NCBI RefSeq assembly: GCF_003952525.1
Contig: NZ_CP034451.1
Span: 1,860,001-1,924,000 of the forward strand
Direction of reading: 5' to 3'
Origin: Mesorhizobium sp. M3A.F.Ca.ET.080.04.2.1
GTDB lineage: Bacteria; Pseudomonadota; Alphaproteobacteria; Rhizobiales; Rhizobiaceae
Length of the DNA: 64,000 nucleotides
Part shown: piece by piece, positions 9,278-18,322 of the stretch
Numbering within the stretch: the first letter of the stretch is position 1
How the letters are laid out: the number at the start of each line of letters is the position of its first letter
Program-made: the position numbers and the translations under genes
Notes under the pieces: generated by a model
The model's database searches: none
The model's input: the letters and a program-made list of their open reading frames with translations, nothing else
What the model was told of the DNA's origin: nothing

Positions 9278-9420
9278 CGTATCCCTTTCAGCCACACGCA
9301 GTCCTGCCCCTTGGCGGACCGCCGACAGACTCGAGTTTTTCCGGACAAAGCATGGCCTTTTTGCGGTCGGGCTTCAATGCCGGCGCAATTTCACAGTCGG
9401 TTCAGCGCTTTAATGGAGGC

Positions 9421-10437
9421 TCAATTGACCCGGCTGATGCAGAAATCGATAACGTCGATGAGTGCCGCCTTCTGCGGCGTTGCCTCCAGCGGCGCCAGCG
9501 CGTCGCGGGCGATCTCGCCGAAGTGGCGGGCGCGGCCGATCGTGTCGGCGATGGCGCCGTGTCGGGTCATCAGGCCGATCGCCTTTTCGAGCCCGGCATC
9601 GTCGGTGACATTGTCCTCGATGGCGCGCTTCCAGAAGGTGCGCTCGGCCTTGGTGCCGCGCCGATAGGCAAGGATCACCGGCAGCGTCACCTTGCCCTCG
9701 CGGAAGTCGTCGCCGACATTCTTGCCGAGCTCCTTGCTGGAGCCGCCATAGTCCAGCGCATCGTCGATGAGCTGGAAGGCGAGGCCGAGATTCATCCCGT
9801 AGGAGCGCAGCGCTGCGCGGTCGTTGCGGGAGGCCAGCGCGATCACCGGGCCCACCTCGGCAGCCGCCGAGAACAGGGCGGCGGTCTTGGCCTTGATGAC
9901 GGCGAAGTGCTCGTCCTCGGTGGTTTCCAGGTTCTTGGCGGCGGCCAGCTGCATCACCTCGCCTTCGGCGATGATGGAGGCCGCGCTCGACAAAATGTCG
10001 AGGGCTTCGAGCGAGCCGACCTCGACCATCATGCGGAAGGCCTGGCCGAGCAGGAAATCGCCGACCAGCACGCTCGCCTGGTTGCCCCAGATCATGCGCG
10101 CCGTCTTCTTGCCGCGACGCAGCGCGCTCTCGTCGACGACGTCGTCGTGGAGCAGCGTCGCGGTGTGCATGAACTCGACCGAGGTGGCGAGCTTGACGTG
10201 GCCCTCGCCGGAATAACCGAACATCTGGGCAGCCGCGAGCGTCAGCATCGGCCGCAGCCGCTTGCCTCCGGAAGAAATCAGGTGGTTGGCGACTTCCGGG
10301 ATCATCTCGACGTCGGAGCCGGCCTTCGACAGGATCAGCTCGTTGACGCGCCCCATGTCGGCTGCCGTGAGATCGATGAGATCCTTGATGGAAGCGGGTT
10401 CCCGCTTGCCTTCGATGTTGAGAACGACACCCACCAC
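9421..10437 (-). CDS. ispB: Polyprenyl (octaprenyl/decaprenyl) diphosphate synthase
   Basis: Builds the long isoprenoid tail of ubiquinone from FPP and IPP. The trans-prenyltransferase signatures are intact: GGKRLRPMLTL, first Asp-rich motif LLHDDVVDES, second motif AFQLIDDALDY. The GTG at 10437 has GGGAG six bases upstream and gives 338 residues, the usual size; the longer frame from 10593 would include a repeat-derived sequence. It is divergent from the DUF2007 gene, with a family A repeat between them. Confidence 0.95.
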   Translation of the reverse strand: MVGVVLNIEGKREPASIKDLIDLTAADMGRVNELILSKAGSDVEMIPEVANHLISSGGKRLRPMLTLAAAQMFGYSGEGHVKLATSVEFMHTATLLHDDVVDESALRRGKKTARMIWGNQASVLVGDFLLGQAFRMMVEVGSLEALDILSSAASIIAEGEVMQLAAAKNLETTEDEHFAVIKAKTAALFSAAAEVGPVIALASRNDRAALRSYGMNLGLAFQLIDDALDYGGSSKELGKNVGDDFREGKVTLPVILAYRRGTKAERTFWKRAIEDNVTDDAGLEKAIGLMTRHGAIADTIGRARHFGEIARDALAPLEATPQKAALIDVIDFCISRVN

Positions 10438-10589
10438 GATCACTCCCGGCAATTCACGCGCACGTCGCCACTTGTCCCATTGTGACTCTAGGGCGGCAGC
10501 CACGGATACGGCAAGAGGCGAATTGGCGCGGCTGGCCGGAGCAGTGCAGCGGTTGATAGACAGGCGAACTGCTCCAACTGTTTGATTTC

Positions 10590-10637
10590 GCACAATTGCC
10601 GACGGAGAATCGTTGCCCGCTTTTCCTCGAATTGCTG
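10590..10637 (+). repeat. Family A palindromic repeat, copy 2
   Basis: Runs from GCACAATTGCCGACGGAG to CTTTTCCTCGAATTGCTGT, in the ispB/DUF2007 divergent intergenic region (10438-10693). It is more diverged than copies 1 and 3 but has the same two arms and spacing. Confidence 0.65.
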
Positions 10638-10693
10638 TGGCACTGGTCTGCCCGCACGTTTACATGGACGCCGCAACCTGCGATTTTCATTCG

Positions 10694-10918
10694 ATGATTG
10701 AACTTGTCCGCACCAACGATGCCGTCCTCATCTCCTTCATCGAATCGCTGATGCGGGACGCCGGCATCGCCTGCTTCGTCGCCGACCAGAACATGAGCGT
10801 GCTCGACGGCTCGATCGGAATCCTGCCGCGGCGCATCATGGTCGACGCCGAGAGGGCCGACGCAGCGCGGCGCATCCTGAAGGATGCCGGCATCGAGAAC
10901 GAAATCCGCCAGAAGTAA
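10694..10918 (+). CDS. DUF2007 domain protein
   Basis: A 74-residue protein starting MIELVRTNDAVLISFIESL, with a two-layer alpha/beta pattern typical of DUF2007 (also called putative signal-transducing protein): an N-terminal strand, a helix, then IACFVADQNMSVLDGSIGILPRR and a C-terminal helix DAARRILKDAGIE. The biochemical role is unknown. The stop codon overlaps the start of the next gene (TAATG), so it is translationally coupled to the methyltransferase. Longer in-frame starts (10613) run into the repeat. Confidence 0.85.
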   Translation: MIELVRTNDAVLISFIESLMRDAGIACFVADQNMSVLDGSIGILPRRIMVDAERADAARRILKDAGIENEIRQK

Positions 10919-11712
10919 TGGCAGCATCGAGCGCCCTTTCCCCGGACACGCCGGCCCATACCGTCGACGCCTTCCATCGCGGGCGCTTCTGGCTGGTGCA
11001 GCCGAGGCAGGGCCATCGCGCCGGCATGGACGCCATGATGCTGGCGGCGGCGGTGCCTTCCGGCTTTTCCGGACGGCTCGCCGATTTCGGCGCCGGCGCC
11101 GGTGCTGCCGCGCTGGCCGTCCTGTCGCGCTGCCCGCAAGCGCGTGCGGTGCTGGTCGAGCGCTCGGCCAAGATGGCTTCGTTTGCCGCCGCCACGCTTG
11201 CGCATCCCGGCAATGCGCATCTCGGCGACCGCGCCTCGGTGCTCACAGCCGACGTCACGCTCGCCGGCCGGGCGCGGGCGCAAGCCGGGCTTGCCGACAA
11301 CAGCTTCGACTTCGCCATCATGAACCCGCCCTTCAACGGCGCGGAGGATCGCGCCACGCCCGATACGATGCGCAAAGAGGCGCATGTCATGGAGGACGGG
11401 CTGTTCGAGCGCTGGATCAGGAGCGCTGCAGCCGTCGTCAAGCCGCGCGGCGGACTGGCCGTGATCGCCCGGCCCGAGCAACTCGTCGCCATCCTCGATG
11501 CCATGGAAGGCCGCTTCGGCGACGCCGAAATGCTTTGCGTTCATCCGCGACCCGAGGGGGCGGCGATCCGCATCGTCATCAGAGCGGTGCTCGGCGCGCG
11601 CGGCAAGCTCTCGATCCAACCGCCGTTGATCCTGCACGGCATGTCGGGCAACGAGCCGACCGAGCGGACCGAGATGATCAACAATGGACTGGCATCGCTG
11701 TTTGGCGATTGA
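10918..11712 (+). CDS. TrmN6-like tRNA1(Val) (adenine-N6)-methyltransferase family protein
   Basis: SAM-dependent methyltransferase of 264 residues. The SAM-binding motif is ADFGAGAGAAALAVL near residue 53, with the acidic VLVER motif after it. The catalytic NPPF motif (IMNPPFNGAED, around residue 138) is typical of N6-adenine or N5-glutamine methyltransferases. The N-terminal FWLVQPRQGHRAGMDAMMLAAA resembles TrmN6 (YfiC), which modifies A37 of tRNA1(Val); target assignment is by family. Its ATG overlaps the DUF2007 stop. Confidence 0.88.
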   Translation: MAASSALSPDTPAHTVDAFHRGRFWLVQPRQGHRAGMDAMMLAAAVPSGFSGRLADFGAGAGAAALAVLSRCPQARAVLVERSAKMASFAAATLAHPGNAHLGDRASVLTADVTLAGRARAQAGLADNSFDFAIMNPPFNGAEDRATPDTMRKEAHVMEDGLFERWIRSAAAVVKPRGGLAVIARPEQLVAILDAMEGRFGDAEMLCVHPRPEGAAIRIVIRAVLGARGKLSIQPPLILHGMSGNEPTERTEMINNGLASLFGD

Positions 11713-11820
11713 TCAGAGGCCGGCGTTGCGGCATTGCCGTTCAGCCGCGAATTCCTACATGCCGGGAGCAAGGATGAGGTCTCACCTTGCTCTTTGCACC
11801 TCTTCCGGAGACAAGCTTTC

Positions 11821-12678
11821 GTGAAACGCCTCTTCAACCGCCTGCTGCCGAAATCCTGGCGCTCGACAGTCGTCACCATTCCCGTCATCCGGCTGCACGG
11901 CACCATCATGCCCGGCGGCAGCCAATTGCGGCCGAGCCTGTCGCTCGCCTCGACGGCCGGCCTCATCGAGAAGGCCTTCGCCTTCGACGCCCCGGCGGTC
12001 GCCATTTCGATCAACTCACCCGGCGGCTCGCCGGTGCAGTCGCGGCTGATCTTCAAGCGCATTCGTGACTTGGCAGCCGAGAAGAACAAGAAGGTGCTGG
12101 TCTTCGTCGAGGACGTGGCGGCCTCCGGCGGTTACATGATCGCGATCGCCGGCGACGAGATCTTCGCCGACCCGTCCTCGATCGTCGGCTCGATCGGCGT
12201 CGTTTCGGCATCCTTCGGTTTCCCAGAACTGATGAAAAAGATCGGCGTCGAGCGGCGCGTGCACACTGCCGGCCAGAACAAGGCCGTGCTCGATCCGTTC
12301 AAGCCGGAGAAGAAGGAAGACGTCGAGCGGCTGAAGGCACTGCAGCTCGAAGTGCACGAGACCTTCATCGACCTCGTTAAAGAGCGGCGCGGTATCAAAC
12401 TCAAGGACGACCCCGAGCTGTTCACCGGCCTGTTCTGGACCGCCAAGCGGGGCCTGGAGCTCGGCCTCGTCGATGCGCTTGGCGATATGCGTGGCGTGCT
12501 GAAGACCCGCTTCGGCGACAAGACCCAGCTCAAGCTGATCACCGCGCCGCGCGGGCTTTTCGGCCGTTTCGGCCTGTTCGGCTCGCGTTTTTCAGCGCCC
12601 GACATCGCCGCGGCCGCGGCCACCGGCATCATCGATGCGGCGGAAGAGCGCGCGCTGTGGGCGCGCTTCGGGCTTTGA
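11821..12678 (+). CDS. S49 family signal peptide peptidase (SppA type)
   Basis: Membrane-associated serine peptidase that degrades cleaved signal peptides. At 285 residues it is the short, single-domain form. Catalytic residues are visible: Ser102 in EDVAASGGYM and Lys154 in TAGQNKAVLDPF; their 52-residue spacing equals that of the Bacillus SppA Ser/Lys dyad. The NSPGG motif is near residue 65 and SSIVGSIGVV follows the serine. The GTG at 11821 has GGAGA about ten bases upstream; the in-frame start at 11734 gives an unlikely leader. No strong N-terminal membrane helix is seen, so membrane attachment may be peripheral. Confidence 0.93.
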   Translation: MKRLFNRLLPKSWRSTVVTIPVIRLHGTIMPGGSQLRPSLSLASTAGLIEKAFAFDAPAVAISINSPGGSPVQSRLIFKRIRDLAAEKNKKVLVFVEDVAASGGYMIAIAGDEIFADPSSIVGSIGVVSASFGFPELMKKIGVERRVHTAGQNKAVLDPFKPEKKEDVERLKALQLEVHETFIDLVKERRGIKLKDDPELFTGLFWTAKRGLELGLVDALGDMRGVLKTRFGDKTQLKLITAPRGLFGRFGLFGSRFSAPDIAAAAATGIIDAAEERALWARFGL

Positions 12679-12761
12679 AAAGGCGGTGAAACCGTCTAGC
12701 ATGGCCGCTTGACCGACCCGTCCGGCCGGCCTTGCCGCGCAATCGCGGGAGGAGTTTCGAG

Positions 12762-12947
12762 ATGCCGCAGATCATCTTCTTTGCCGTTGTCGGCGCCGCC
12801 GCCTATTTCGGCTACCGCGCCTTCATCCGCGAGGCCGAGCGCGTGACGGCGAAGATCCGGCGCACCGAGAAACAGGCGGCGAACGGCACGATGGGGACGC
12901 TGGTCAAGGATCCGAAGACCGGCGAATACCGCCTGGCCAAGGACTGA
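12762..12947 (+). CDS. Small membrane-anchored protein, unknown function
   Basis: A 61-residue protein: an N-terminal membrane helix (IIFFAVVGAAAYFGYRAFI), then a charged stretch (REAERVTAKIRRTEKQ) and a C-terminal LVKDPKTGEYRLAKD segment. Similar short proteins are common in Rhizobiales but have no known role. The start has GGGAGGAG ten bases upstream. Its TGA overlaps the proposed CTG start of ispE (CTGA). Confidence 0.8.
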   Translation: MPQIIFFAVVGAAAYFGYRAFIREAERVTAKIRRTEKQAANGTMGTLVKDPKTGEYRLAKD

Positions 12948-13855
12948 ACACCATCTCGCCAGCAGCCGACATTCTGGAGCCGGGGACACAGGCCAGGACA
13001 TGGCTTGCGCCCGCCAAGGTCAATCTTGCGCTGCATGTGACCGGACGGCGCGCCGACGGCTACCATCTGCTCGACAGCCTGGTCGTCTTCACCCGCTTCG
13101 GCGACCGGCTGGAGATCGAGCCGGCGGAGCGCGATGAATTCTCGGTATCCGGACGCTACGCCTCCGGCGTGCCGCTCGACGGCGACAATCTGGTGCTGAA
13201 GGCGCGCGAGGCGTTGCGGCGGGAAGCCGGTCCGCGGCGGACGCCGTCCGTCGCCATCCGGCTGGAGAAGAACCTGCCGATCGCTTCCGGCGTCGGCGGC
13301 GGCTCCAGTGACGCGGCAGCCGTTCTCAACGGACTTGCACGGCTATGGAACCTTGATATCGACGATACCGGGCTGGCGCGGACCGGCCTGACGCTCGGCG
13401 CCGACCTGCCGATGTGCCTGGCTGCCAGGCCCCTGATCGCGCGCGGGATTGGCGATGAGCTGTCGCCGGTCGCGACGTTTCCTGCGTTGGCGCTGGTGCT
13501 GGTCAATCCTGGCGCCGCGGTCTCTACGCCCGACATATTCAAAGCGCTCGCCAAGCGCGACAATGAGGCGCTGCCGCCGCTGCCACATCGTCTTGATTTC
13601 CACTCCATCCGCAATTGGCTGGAAGTCACCCGCAACGATCTCGACCCGGCCGCCCGCTCGATCCAACCCGCCGTCGGCGAGACCCTCAAGGCGCTGGACA
13701 AAGCCGGAGCGGCCTTCACCCGCATGTCCGGATCGGGCGCCACTTGCTTCGGTCTTTTCGAGACCGGCAACATGGCCAAACGGGCGGCGATCGAGATCCG
13801 CGGCCGCCACCCCGACTGGTTCGTCGCCGCGACACGCAGCATGGAGGCTGACTGA
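12944..13855 (+). CDS. ispE: 4-diphosphocytidyl-2-C-methyl-D-erythritol kinase, probable CTG start
   Basis: ATP-dependent kinase of the MEP isoprenoid pathway (GHMP family). The core is unmistakable: LAPAKVNLALHVTGRRADGYH at the N-terminus, LPIASGVGGGSSDAAAVL as the ATP-binding loop, and SGSGATCFGLF near the C-terminus. The first ATG/GTG/TTG in frame is GTG at 13037, which lies after the conserved AKVNLALHV motif and so cannot be the true start. The frame is open upstream; CTG at 12944 overlaps the preceding stop as CTGA and follows AAGGA. From there the product is 303 residues. Its stop overlaps moaB (TGATG). Confidence 0.9.
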   Translation: MNTISPAADILEPGTQARTWLAPAKVNLALHVTGRRADGYHLLDSLVVFTRFGDRLEIEPAERDEFSVSGRYASGVPLDGDNLVLKAREALRREAGPRRTPSVAIRLEKNLPIASGVGGGSSDAAAVLNGLARLWNLDIDDTGLARTGLTLGADLPMCLAARPLIARGIGDELSPVATFPALALVLVNPGAAVSTPDIFKALAKRDNEALPPLPHRLDFHSIRNWLEVTRNDLDPAARSIQPAVGETLKALDKAGAAFTRMSGSGATCFGLFETGNMAKRAAIEIRGRHPDWFVAATRSMEAD

Positions 13856-14409
13856 TGGCCAGCACCGACGAAAGCCGGCCGTTCATCCCGGTGCGCATCG
13901 CGGTGCTGACGGTGTCCGACACGCGCAGCCTTGCCGACGACAAATCCGGCCAGACGCTGGCCGACCGCATCGCGGAGGCAGGCCACATATTGGCGGCCCG
14001 TGACATCGTCACCGACGAGCGCGAAAAAATCCGCGAAAAGGTGCTCGCCTGGTCGAAAGACGAGGCGGTGGATGTCGTCATCACCACCGGTGGCACAGGC
14101 TTCACCGGCCGTGACGTCACGCCGGAAGCGCTGGAGCCGATCTTCGAAAAACGCATGGATGGTTTTTCGGAAGTCTTCCATCGCATTTCCTACGACAAGA
14201 TCGGCACCTCGACGATCCAGAGCCGGGCGACAGGCGGCGTCGTCAACGCCACCTTCGTGTTCGTGCTGCCGGGCTCTCCCGGCGCCTGCAAGGACGCCTG
14301 GGACGGCATCCTGAAGCCGCAGTTCGACTACCGGCACATGCCCTGCAACTTCGTCGAGATCATGCCGCGGCTGGACGAGCATCTGCGGCGGGGCGGCAAG
14401 GCCGGATAG
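13855..14409 (+). CDS. moaB: Molybdenum cofactor biosynthesis protein MoaB
   Basis: MogA/MoaB-fold protein of molybdopterin biosynthesis. The 184-residue sequence has the TVSDTR motif near residue 20, the VVITTGGTGFTGRDVTPEAL substrate loop and the LPGSPGACKDAWDGIL segment. It lacks the extra domains of MoeA, and length fits MoaB. It is translationally coupled to ispE through a TGATG overlap, although the two pathways are unrelated. A divergent role as adenylyltransferase (MogA) is possible. Confidence 0.94.
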   Translation: MASTDESRPFIPVRIAVLTVSDTRSLADDKSGQTLADRIAEAGHILAARDIVTDEREKIREKVLAWSKDEAVDVVITTGGTGFTGRDVTPEALEPIFEKRMDGFSEVFHRISYDKIGTSTIQSRATGGVVNATFVFVLPGSPGACKDAWDGILKPQFDYRHMPCNFVEIMPRLDEHLRRGGKAG

Positions 14410-14422
14410 GCGGCTGCCGCCG

Positions 14423-15397
14423 TCAGCGGATCACAGGCTCGCCATGAAAGCGGCGGCGCGACGGCCTCGACACGCCGAAGCCGATCTCCATCATCAGCCG
14501 AGGCGTATGCGCCGGCACCGTGCCCATGTGGAAGCCGAACGGATCCTCGACAAACCCAAGCCCTGCCCCGCCGGTCAGCGTGACCGGACTGTCCGTCCCG
14601 TAGACGTCCAGCACCTCCTCCGCCGGATGGCCGACCAGAAGCGTCAGCTGATGCTTGATCGCCCGGCGCTTATGGCTGCCTCGGACATAGACATGTGGCC
14701 CGGTGCCGTCATCGACAGGCTTAAGATAAAAGAAGAATTTCAGCATCCGCCAGTCGTCGAGATCGAAATGGTATTTGCCCAGCGAGGCGAGGTTCTTGTC
14801 GGCGTCTGAAGCCTTGCCGGTCGGGAAGCTCCACCAGACGCGCGTGGTGATCAATTTCGCCTGAGCGCCGAGGTAATGCTGGGCGACGTCGAGAAGCAGC
14901 GCGTCCTTCTGGATCGCCAAAGCCGCCGGACAATCCAGAATGCGCTCGAAATAATGGCCGCTGAGCAGCGAGCGGCCAAACCGCCTTTCCGCCTCGGCAT
15001 GCTCGCCCGGCATGAATTCGAGACGACGGTCAAAATTCCCGAAGCAAGGCGTGCGCTGCGCGAAAGCGGCGATCTCCTGATGAATCGCCTGCGGCAGCAT
15101 GAGACCCGAAAACAGGCCATCGGACCGCAACGCCTCGACGACGGCCTCGCGCTCGGTGCCGGTGAACATCGTCTCGCCTGCGGTTTGCAGGGGACGAGCC
15201 CGCTTGGCGCCCAGCCAGTGCATGCGGCGTCCCGGCATGGTGCGGGCCAGCACGAACATCGGCAGCCAGGCCGGGTTCTCGCGAAGATCAGTCAGATAGG
15301 TCGGGATGCGCACAGCGATGCGCCTGAACAAGCTGCCGTTGCGGGCAATGGCCTCCAGGCTGTCCGCGCCGGAATCGTCTGGGGTAGCAAGTGTCAT
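14423..15397 (-). CDS. Phytanoyl-CoA dioxygenase-like Fe(II)/2-oxoglutarate oxygenase
   Basis: A 324-residue protein with a probable double-stranded beta-helix oxygenase core. Candidate iron ligands are the HFD of KYHFDLDDWRMLKFFFYL (near residue 210) and the later His in DPFGFHMGTVP, with VYVRGSHKRR between them as in PhyH-family enzymes. Substrate unknown. The ATG at 15397 has AAGAGG seven bases upstream. It is convergent with moaB and lies downstream of a 15-bp palindrome at 15508. Confidence 0.65.
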   Translation of the reverse strand: MTLATPDDSGADSLEAIARNGSLFRRIAVRIPTYLTDLRENPAWLPMFVLARTMPGRRMHWLGAKRARPLQTAGETMFTGTEREAVVEALRSDGLFSGLMLPQAIHQEIAAFAQRTPCFGNFDRRLEFMPGEHAEAERRFGRSLLSGHYFERILDCPAALAIQKDALLLDVAQHYLGAQAKLITTRVWWSFPTGKASDADKNLASLGKYHFDLDDWRMLKFFFYLKPVDDGTGPHVYVRGSHKRRAIKHQLTLLVGHPAEEVLDVYGTDSPVTLTGGAGLGFVEDPFGFHMGTVPAHTPRLMMEIGFGVSRPSRRRFHGEPVIR

Positions 15398-15507
15398 CGG
15401 GTCCTCTTATGGATGGCGTCCGACGGAGGCGTCAGCCGCCTGCCTTTTCGGCATTTGCCCAAACCCGATTGTCCCGCATGAAGGAGATGCTAGCCTCACC
15501 TTCTAAT

Positions 15508-15522
15508 TTGTGCAACGCACAA
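15508..15522. promoter_or_regulatory. Operator-like palindrome upstream of the PhyH-like gene
   Basis: TTGTGC-AAC-GCACAA is a perfect 6-3-6 inverted repeat in the gap between the glycosyltransferase stop and the PhyH-like start (about 110 bp upstream of the latter). The binding protein is unknown. Confidence 0.45.
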
Positions 15523-15566
15523 TAAAGCGATGGCTGAAATTACCGCCCTGCTTTCTTTTCTGGGCT

Positions 15567-16070
15567 TCATTTCGGCGGCGCCACCCAGATCTCCGCGTCC
15601 AGCCTCCTTGTGGCGAGGCCGCGTGCCAGCGCCTCGGCGCTGCGCGCGGTCTTTGCGAGGGCTGCGGCCTGGCGCCTGCTGATGACGAGGCCTTCGGCCA
15701 GCGCCCGCCTTGTAGAAAAGACGCGCGCCAGGAACGGCGCCCGATTGCCGCGTGCGCGCGAAAAACGCGCCGGCATCGTCTGCTTTGCCGTGTGGCGGGC
15801 GACCTCCTCGATCCAGCCTTCGGCCAGCCGCGCACCAGGCTCCAGGATCAGCAGCCAGTCACCCTTGGCATGGCCGATGCCGGCGGCAATGCCACCGGCA
15901 ACATAGTGACAGCCGGCATGTTCGGCGACGCGATGGGTCTGGTCGGTCGAACCGGCATCGCAGACGATGACATCACGCACCATGCCTTCGACCGCGCCGC
16001 CGACCAGCGAGGCCAGCGTGCGGGCCAGTCCCTCTTCGTCGTTCCTGGTTTCGATGAGAACGCTGAGCAT
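15567..16070 (-). CDS. Short family 2 glycosyltransferase
   Basis: A 167-residue protein with the N-terminal half of a GT-A fold: LSVLIETRNDEEGLARTLASL, then VIVCDAGSTDQT (the nucleotide-binding Asp motif), then KGDWLLILEPGARL in place of the DxD region. The C-terminal half is short, Ala/Arg-rich and without an obvious acceptor-binding domain, so the activity is uncertain. It may be a reduced family member. The ATG at 16070 is preceded closely by AGGA. Confidence 0.75.
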   Translation of the reverse strand: MLSVLIETRNDEEGLARTLASLVGGAVEGMVRDVIVCDAGSTDQTHRVAEHAGCHYVAGGIAAGIGHAKGDWLLILEPGARLAEGWIEEVARHTAKQTMPARFSRARGNRAPFLARVFSTRRALAEGLVISRRQAAALAKTARSAEALARGLATRRLDAEIWVAPPK

Positions 16071-16219
16071 TCCTAGCCGAATAGCGGAAAGCCGCAGGCC
16101 GCGCCAGATCGGCCTTACACGGCAGAAAGTTCTTGCTTTGTTCTCGTTGGCGAAATAGGAATAGTTTCATGAACAGAGCGATTCGACAGCCTGCCGACAG
16201 TCCTTGGGAGAGGGCGAAA

Positions 16220-17374
16220 ATGGAACAGATCGTGCGTGCCGACATTGCTGCCTTCGGAGCAGGCAGGGCCGAAATGGCGAATGCGATGATCGAACAGAGC
16301 GGCATGCGCGTGCGCCCCGAGCGCAATCGCGGGCGTTCAGCCGGCATCAACCCGTCCGGCCGTTTCGAGCCGGTCAGCCGGCATGTATTCGACGACGGCT
16401 GGAACTCGCTGGAGGAACTGCCGCCGTTCAAGACCGAGGTTCAGGTCGAGAAGCCGCGCACCATCATCACGCGCAACGAATCGCCGGACATTTCCTTCGA
16501 TCGCTCGATAAATCCCTATCGCGGCTGCGAACATGGCTGCGTCTATTGCTTCGCCCGGCCGACCCATGCCTTCATGGGCCTGTCGCCTGGGCTGGATTTC
16601 GAATCCAAGCTCTTCGCCAAACCGGACGCGGCGCGCATGCTGGACAAGGAATTGTCGAAGCCGGGCTACCAGCCACGCACCATCGCCATCGGCACCAACA
16701 CCGATCCCTACCAGCCGATCGAGAAGAATTACCGGATCATGCGCGAGATCCTGGAGGTGCTGGAGGCACGCGGCCATCCGGTCGGCATCGTCACTAAGTC
16801 GGCTCTGGTGACGCGCGACACCGACATCCTGTCGCGGATGGCCGAACGCGGGCTGGCCAAGGTGGCGCTGTCGGTAACGACGCTCGACCGCATGCTGGCG
16901 CGCACGATGGAACCGCGCGCCTCGACGCCGACCAAGCGGCTGGAGGCGATAAGGCAGCTGTCCGACGCCGGCATCCCGGCCTCGGTCATGGTCGCACCGA
17001 TCATCCCTGGCCTGACCGATCCGGAACTGGAGCGCATCCTCGATTCGGCCCGCGCTGCAGGCGCCCGTGAGGCGGGTTATGTCGTGCTGCGGCTGCCGCT
17101 TGAAGTGGCGCCGATCTTCAAGGACTGGCTGCTGCGCCATTATCCCGACCGCTACCGGCATGTGATGTCGCTGATCCGCTCGATGCGCGACGGCAAGGAC
17201 TACGATTCGGAATGGGGCAAGCGCATGAAAGGCGCGGGTCCTTACGCCTGGCAGATCGGCCGGCGCTTCGAGATCGCCGCCAAGCGGCTCGGGCTGAATG
17301 TCGAACGGCGGTCGCTCAGGACGGACCATTTCGTCGCAGGTTCCAGTGCCGGCGAGCAGCTGATGCTGCTTTGA
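16220..17374 (+). CDS. PA0069-family radical SAM protein (spore photoproduct lyase-like)
   Basis: Radical SAM enzyme of unknown substrate. The 4Fe-4S motif CxxxCxxC is seen as CEHGCVYC (about residue 108), in the NPYRGCEHGCVYCFARPTHA context typical of the PA0069/SplB-like group. IGTNTDPYQPIEK and VMVAPIIPGLTD follow. The N-terminus has RSAGINPSGRFEP. The start at 16220 (384 residues) is preferred because AGAGGG lies just upstream; ATG at 16169 with AGGA is an alternative giving 401 residues. Confidence 0.9.
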   Translation: MEQIVRADIAAFGAGRAEMANAMIEQSGMRVRPERNRGRSAGINPSGRFEPVSRHVFDDGWNSLEELPPFKTEVQVEKPRTIITRNESPDISFDRSINPYRGCEHGCVYCFARPTHAFMGLSPGLDFESKLFAKPDAARMLDKELSKPGYQPRTIAIGTNTDPYQPIEKNYRIMREILEVLEARGHPVGIVTKSALVTRDTDILSRMAERGLAKVALSVTTLDRMLARTMEPRASTPTKRLEAIRQLSDAGIPASVMVAPIIPGLTDPELERILDSARAAGAREAGYVVLRLPLEVAPIFKDWLLRHYPDRYRHVMSLIRSMRDGKDYDSEWGKRMKGAGPYAWQIGRRFEIAAKRLGLNVERRSLRTDHFVAGSSAGEQLMLL

Positions 17375-17380
17375 AGAAGG

Positions 17381-17402
17381 CGCCGGCCACACAAGGCCGG
17401 CG
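17381..17402 (+). terminator. Hairpin after the radical SAM gene
   Basis: CGCCGGCC-ACACAA-GGCCGGCG directly follows the stop codon. The tail is TTAAG rather than a full T tract, so termination may be inefficient. Confidence 0.5.
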
Positions 17403-17461
17403 TTAAGCAATTCGGAAGGCCCGGTTTTGCTGGATTGCAACCTGCTAAGTATTTGTTTTCC

Positions 17462-17508
17462 CGCAATTCCGGACGGAGAACCGCCGCGCAGTTTTCCTGG
17501 AATTGCTC
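17462..17508 (+). repeat. Family A palindromic repeat, copy 3
   Basis: Runs from CGCAATTCCGGACGGAG to AGTTTTCCTGGAATTGCTC, in the 249-bp gap between the radical SAM gene and rnhB. It is in the same orientation as copies 2 and 5 and closest in sequence to copy 1. Confidence 0.75.
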
Positions 17509-17623
17509 AAGTATCCCGTCCGGCCCCTGTCCCCGGCCGTGAGACGGTGCCCTCCGGGTCCGACGCCCCATCGACCCGGAGGGACTTGCGGAGGATCGGA
17601 GCCGATGCGAACCTCGCCGCACC

Positions 17624-18322
17624 ATGGCTCGCGCGCGTTCCGATTCTCCGCCTCTCTTCGAAATGGTCGAGAAGCCCGACTTCTCTGTCGAGACCAAAGC
17701 TATGGCCCAGGGCCTCTGGCCTGTGGCGGGCATGGATGAGGCCGGCCGCGGCCCGCTCGCCGGTCCGGTAGTCGCGGCAGCCGTCGTGCTCGACCCCGCC
17801 AACATCCCTGAAGGCCTCGATGATTCCAAGCGTCTCACCCACCTGCAACGCGAGGCGTTATTCCTGAGAATCCTGGGCTCGGCGCTCAGCGTCTCGATGG
17901 CGTCGATCAGCGCGGAAGGCATCGACAACAGCAACATCCTGAAGGCCAGCCTGGAGGCGATGCGACGTGCCGCGGCGGGCCTGTCGCTGCAGCCGAAGCT
18001 GGCTTTGGCCGACGGCCGCGACGTGCCTCCCGGGCTGCCCTGCGAAGGCCGCGCGCTGATCAAAGGCGACCAGCGCTCCCAGTCCATCGCCGCTGCCTCG
18101 ATCGTCGCCAAGGTGATGCGCGACCGCATGATGTGCGGCTGCGGCGGTCATCACGAACGCTACGGCTTCGAAGTCCATATGGGCTATGCGACGGTCCGCC
18201 ACCGCACCGCCATCGAGGCGCATGGCCCGGTGGCAAGACTGCACCGGGCATCCTTTGCGCCGTTCCGGTTGGGCGGTGTCGAGGTGGCGGAGGAAGAAGA
18301 GAGCTTCGCAGGGTTGGAATAA
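17624..18322 (+). CDS. rnhB: Ribonuclease HII
   Basis: Cuts the RNA strand of RNA-DNA hybrids and excises misincorporated ribonucleotides. Catalytic motifs are present: [15 protein letters not shown] near residue 36, [13 protein letters not shown], the third acidic residue in [10 protein letters not shown], and the [13 protein letters not shown] helix. The 232-residue length is normal with a short N-terminal extension. The start has GCACC rather than a strong SD. A family B repeat follows immediately after the stop. Confidence 0.95.
   Translation: MARARSDSPPLFEMVEKPDFSVETKAMAQGLWPVAGMDEAGRGPLAGPVVAAAVVLDPANIPEGLDDSKRLTHLQREALFLRILGSALSVSMASISAEGIDNSNILKASLEAMRRAAAGLSLQPKLALADGRDVPPGLPCEGRALIKGDQRSQSIAAASIVAKVMRDRMMCGCGGHHERYGFEVHMGYATVRHRTAIEAHGPVARLHRASFAPFRLGGVEVAEEEESFAGLE

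Noticed and set aside
12944..13036. ispE as a frameshifted or degraded gene
   Set aside because: The frame is intact from before the conserved N-terminal motif to the stop; only the start codon is unusual, so pseudogene is not warranted.
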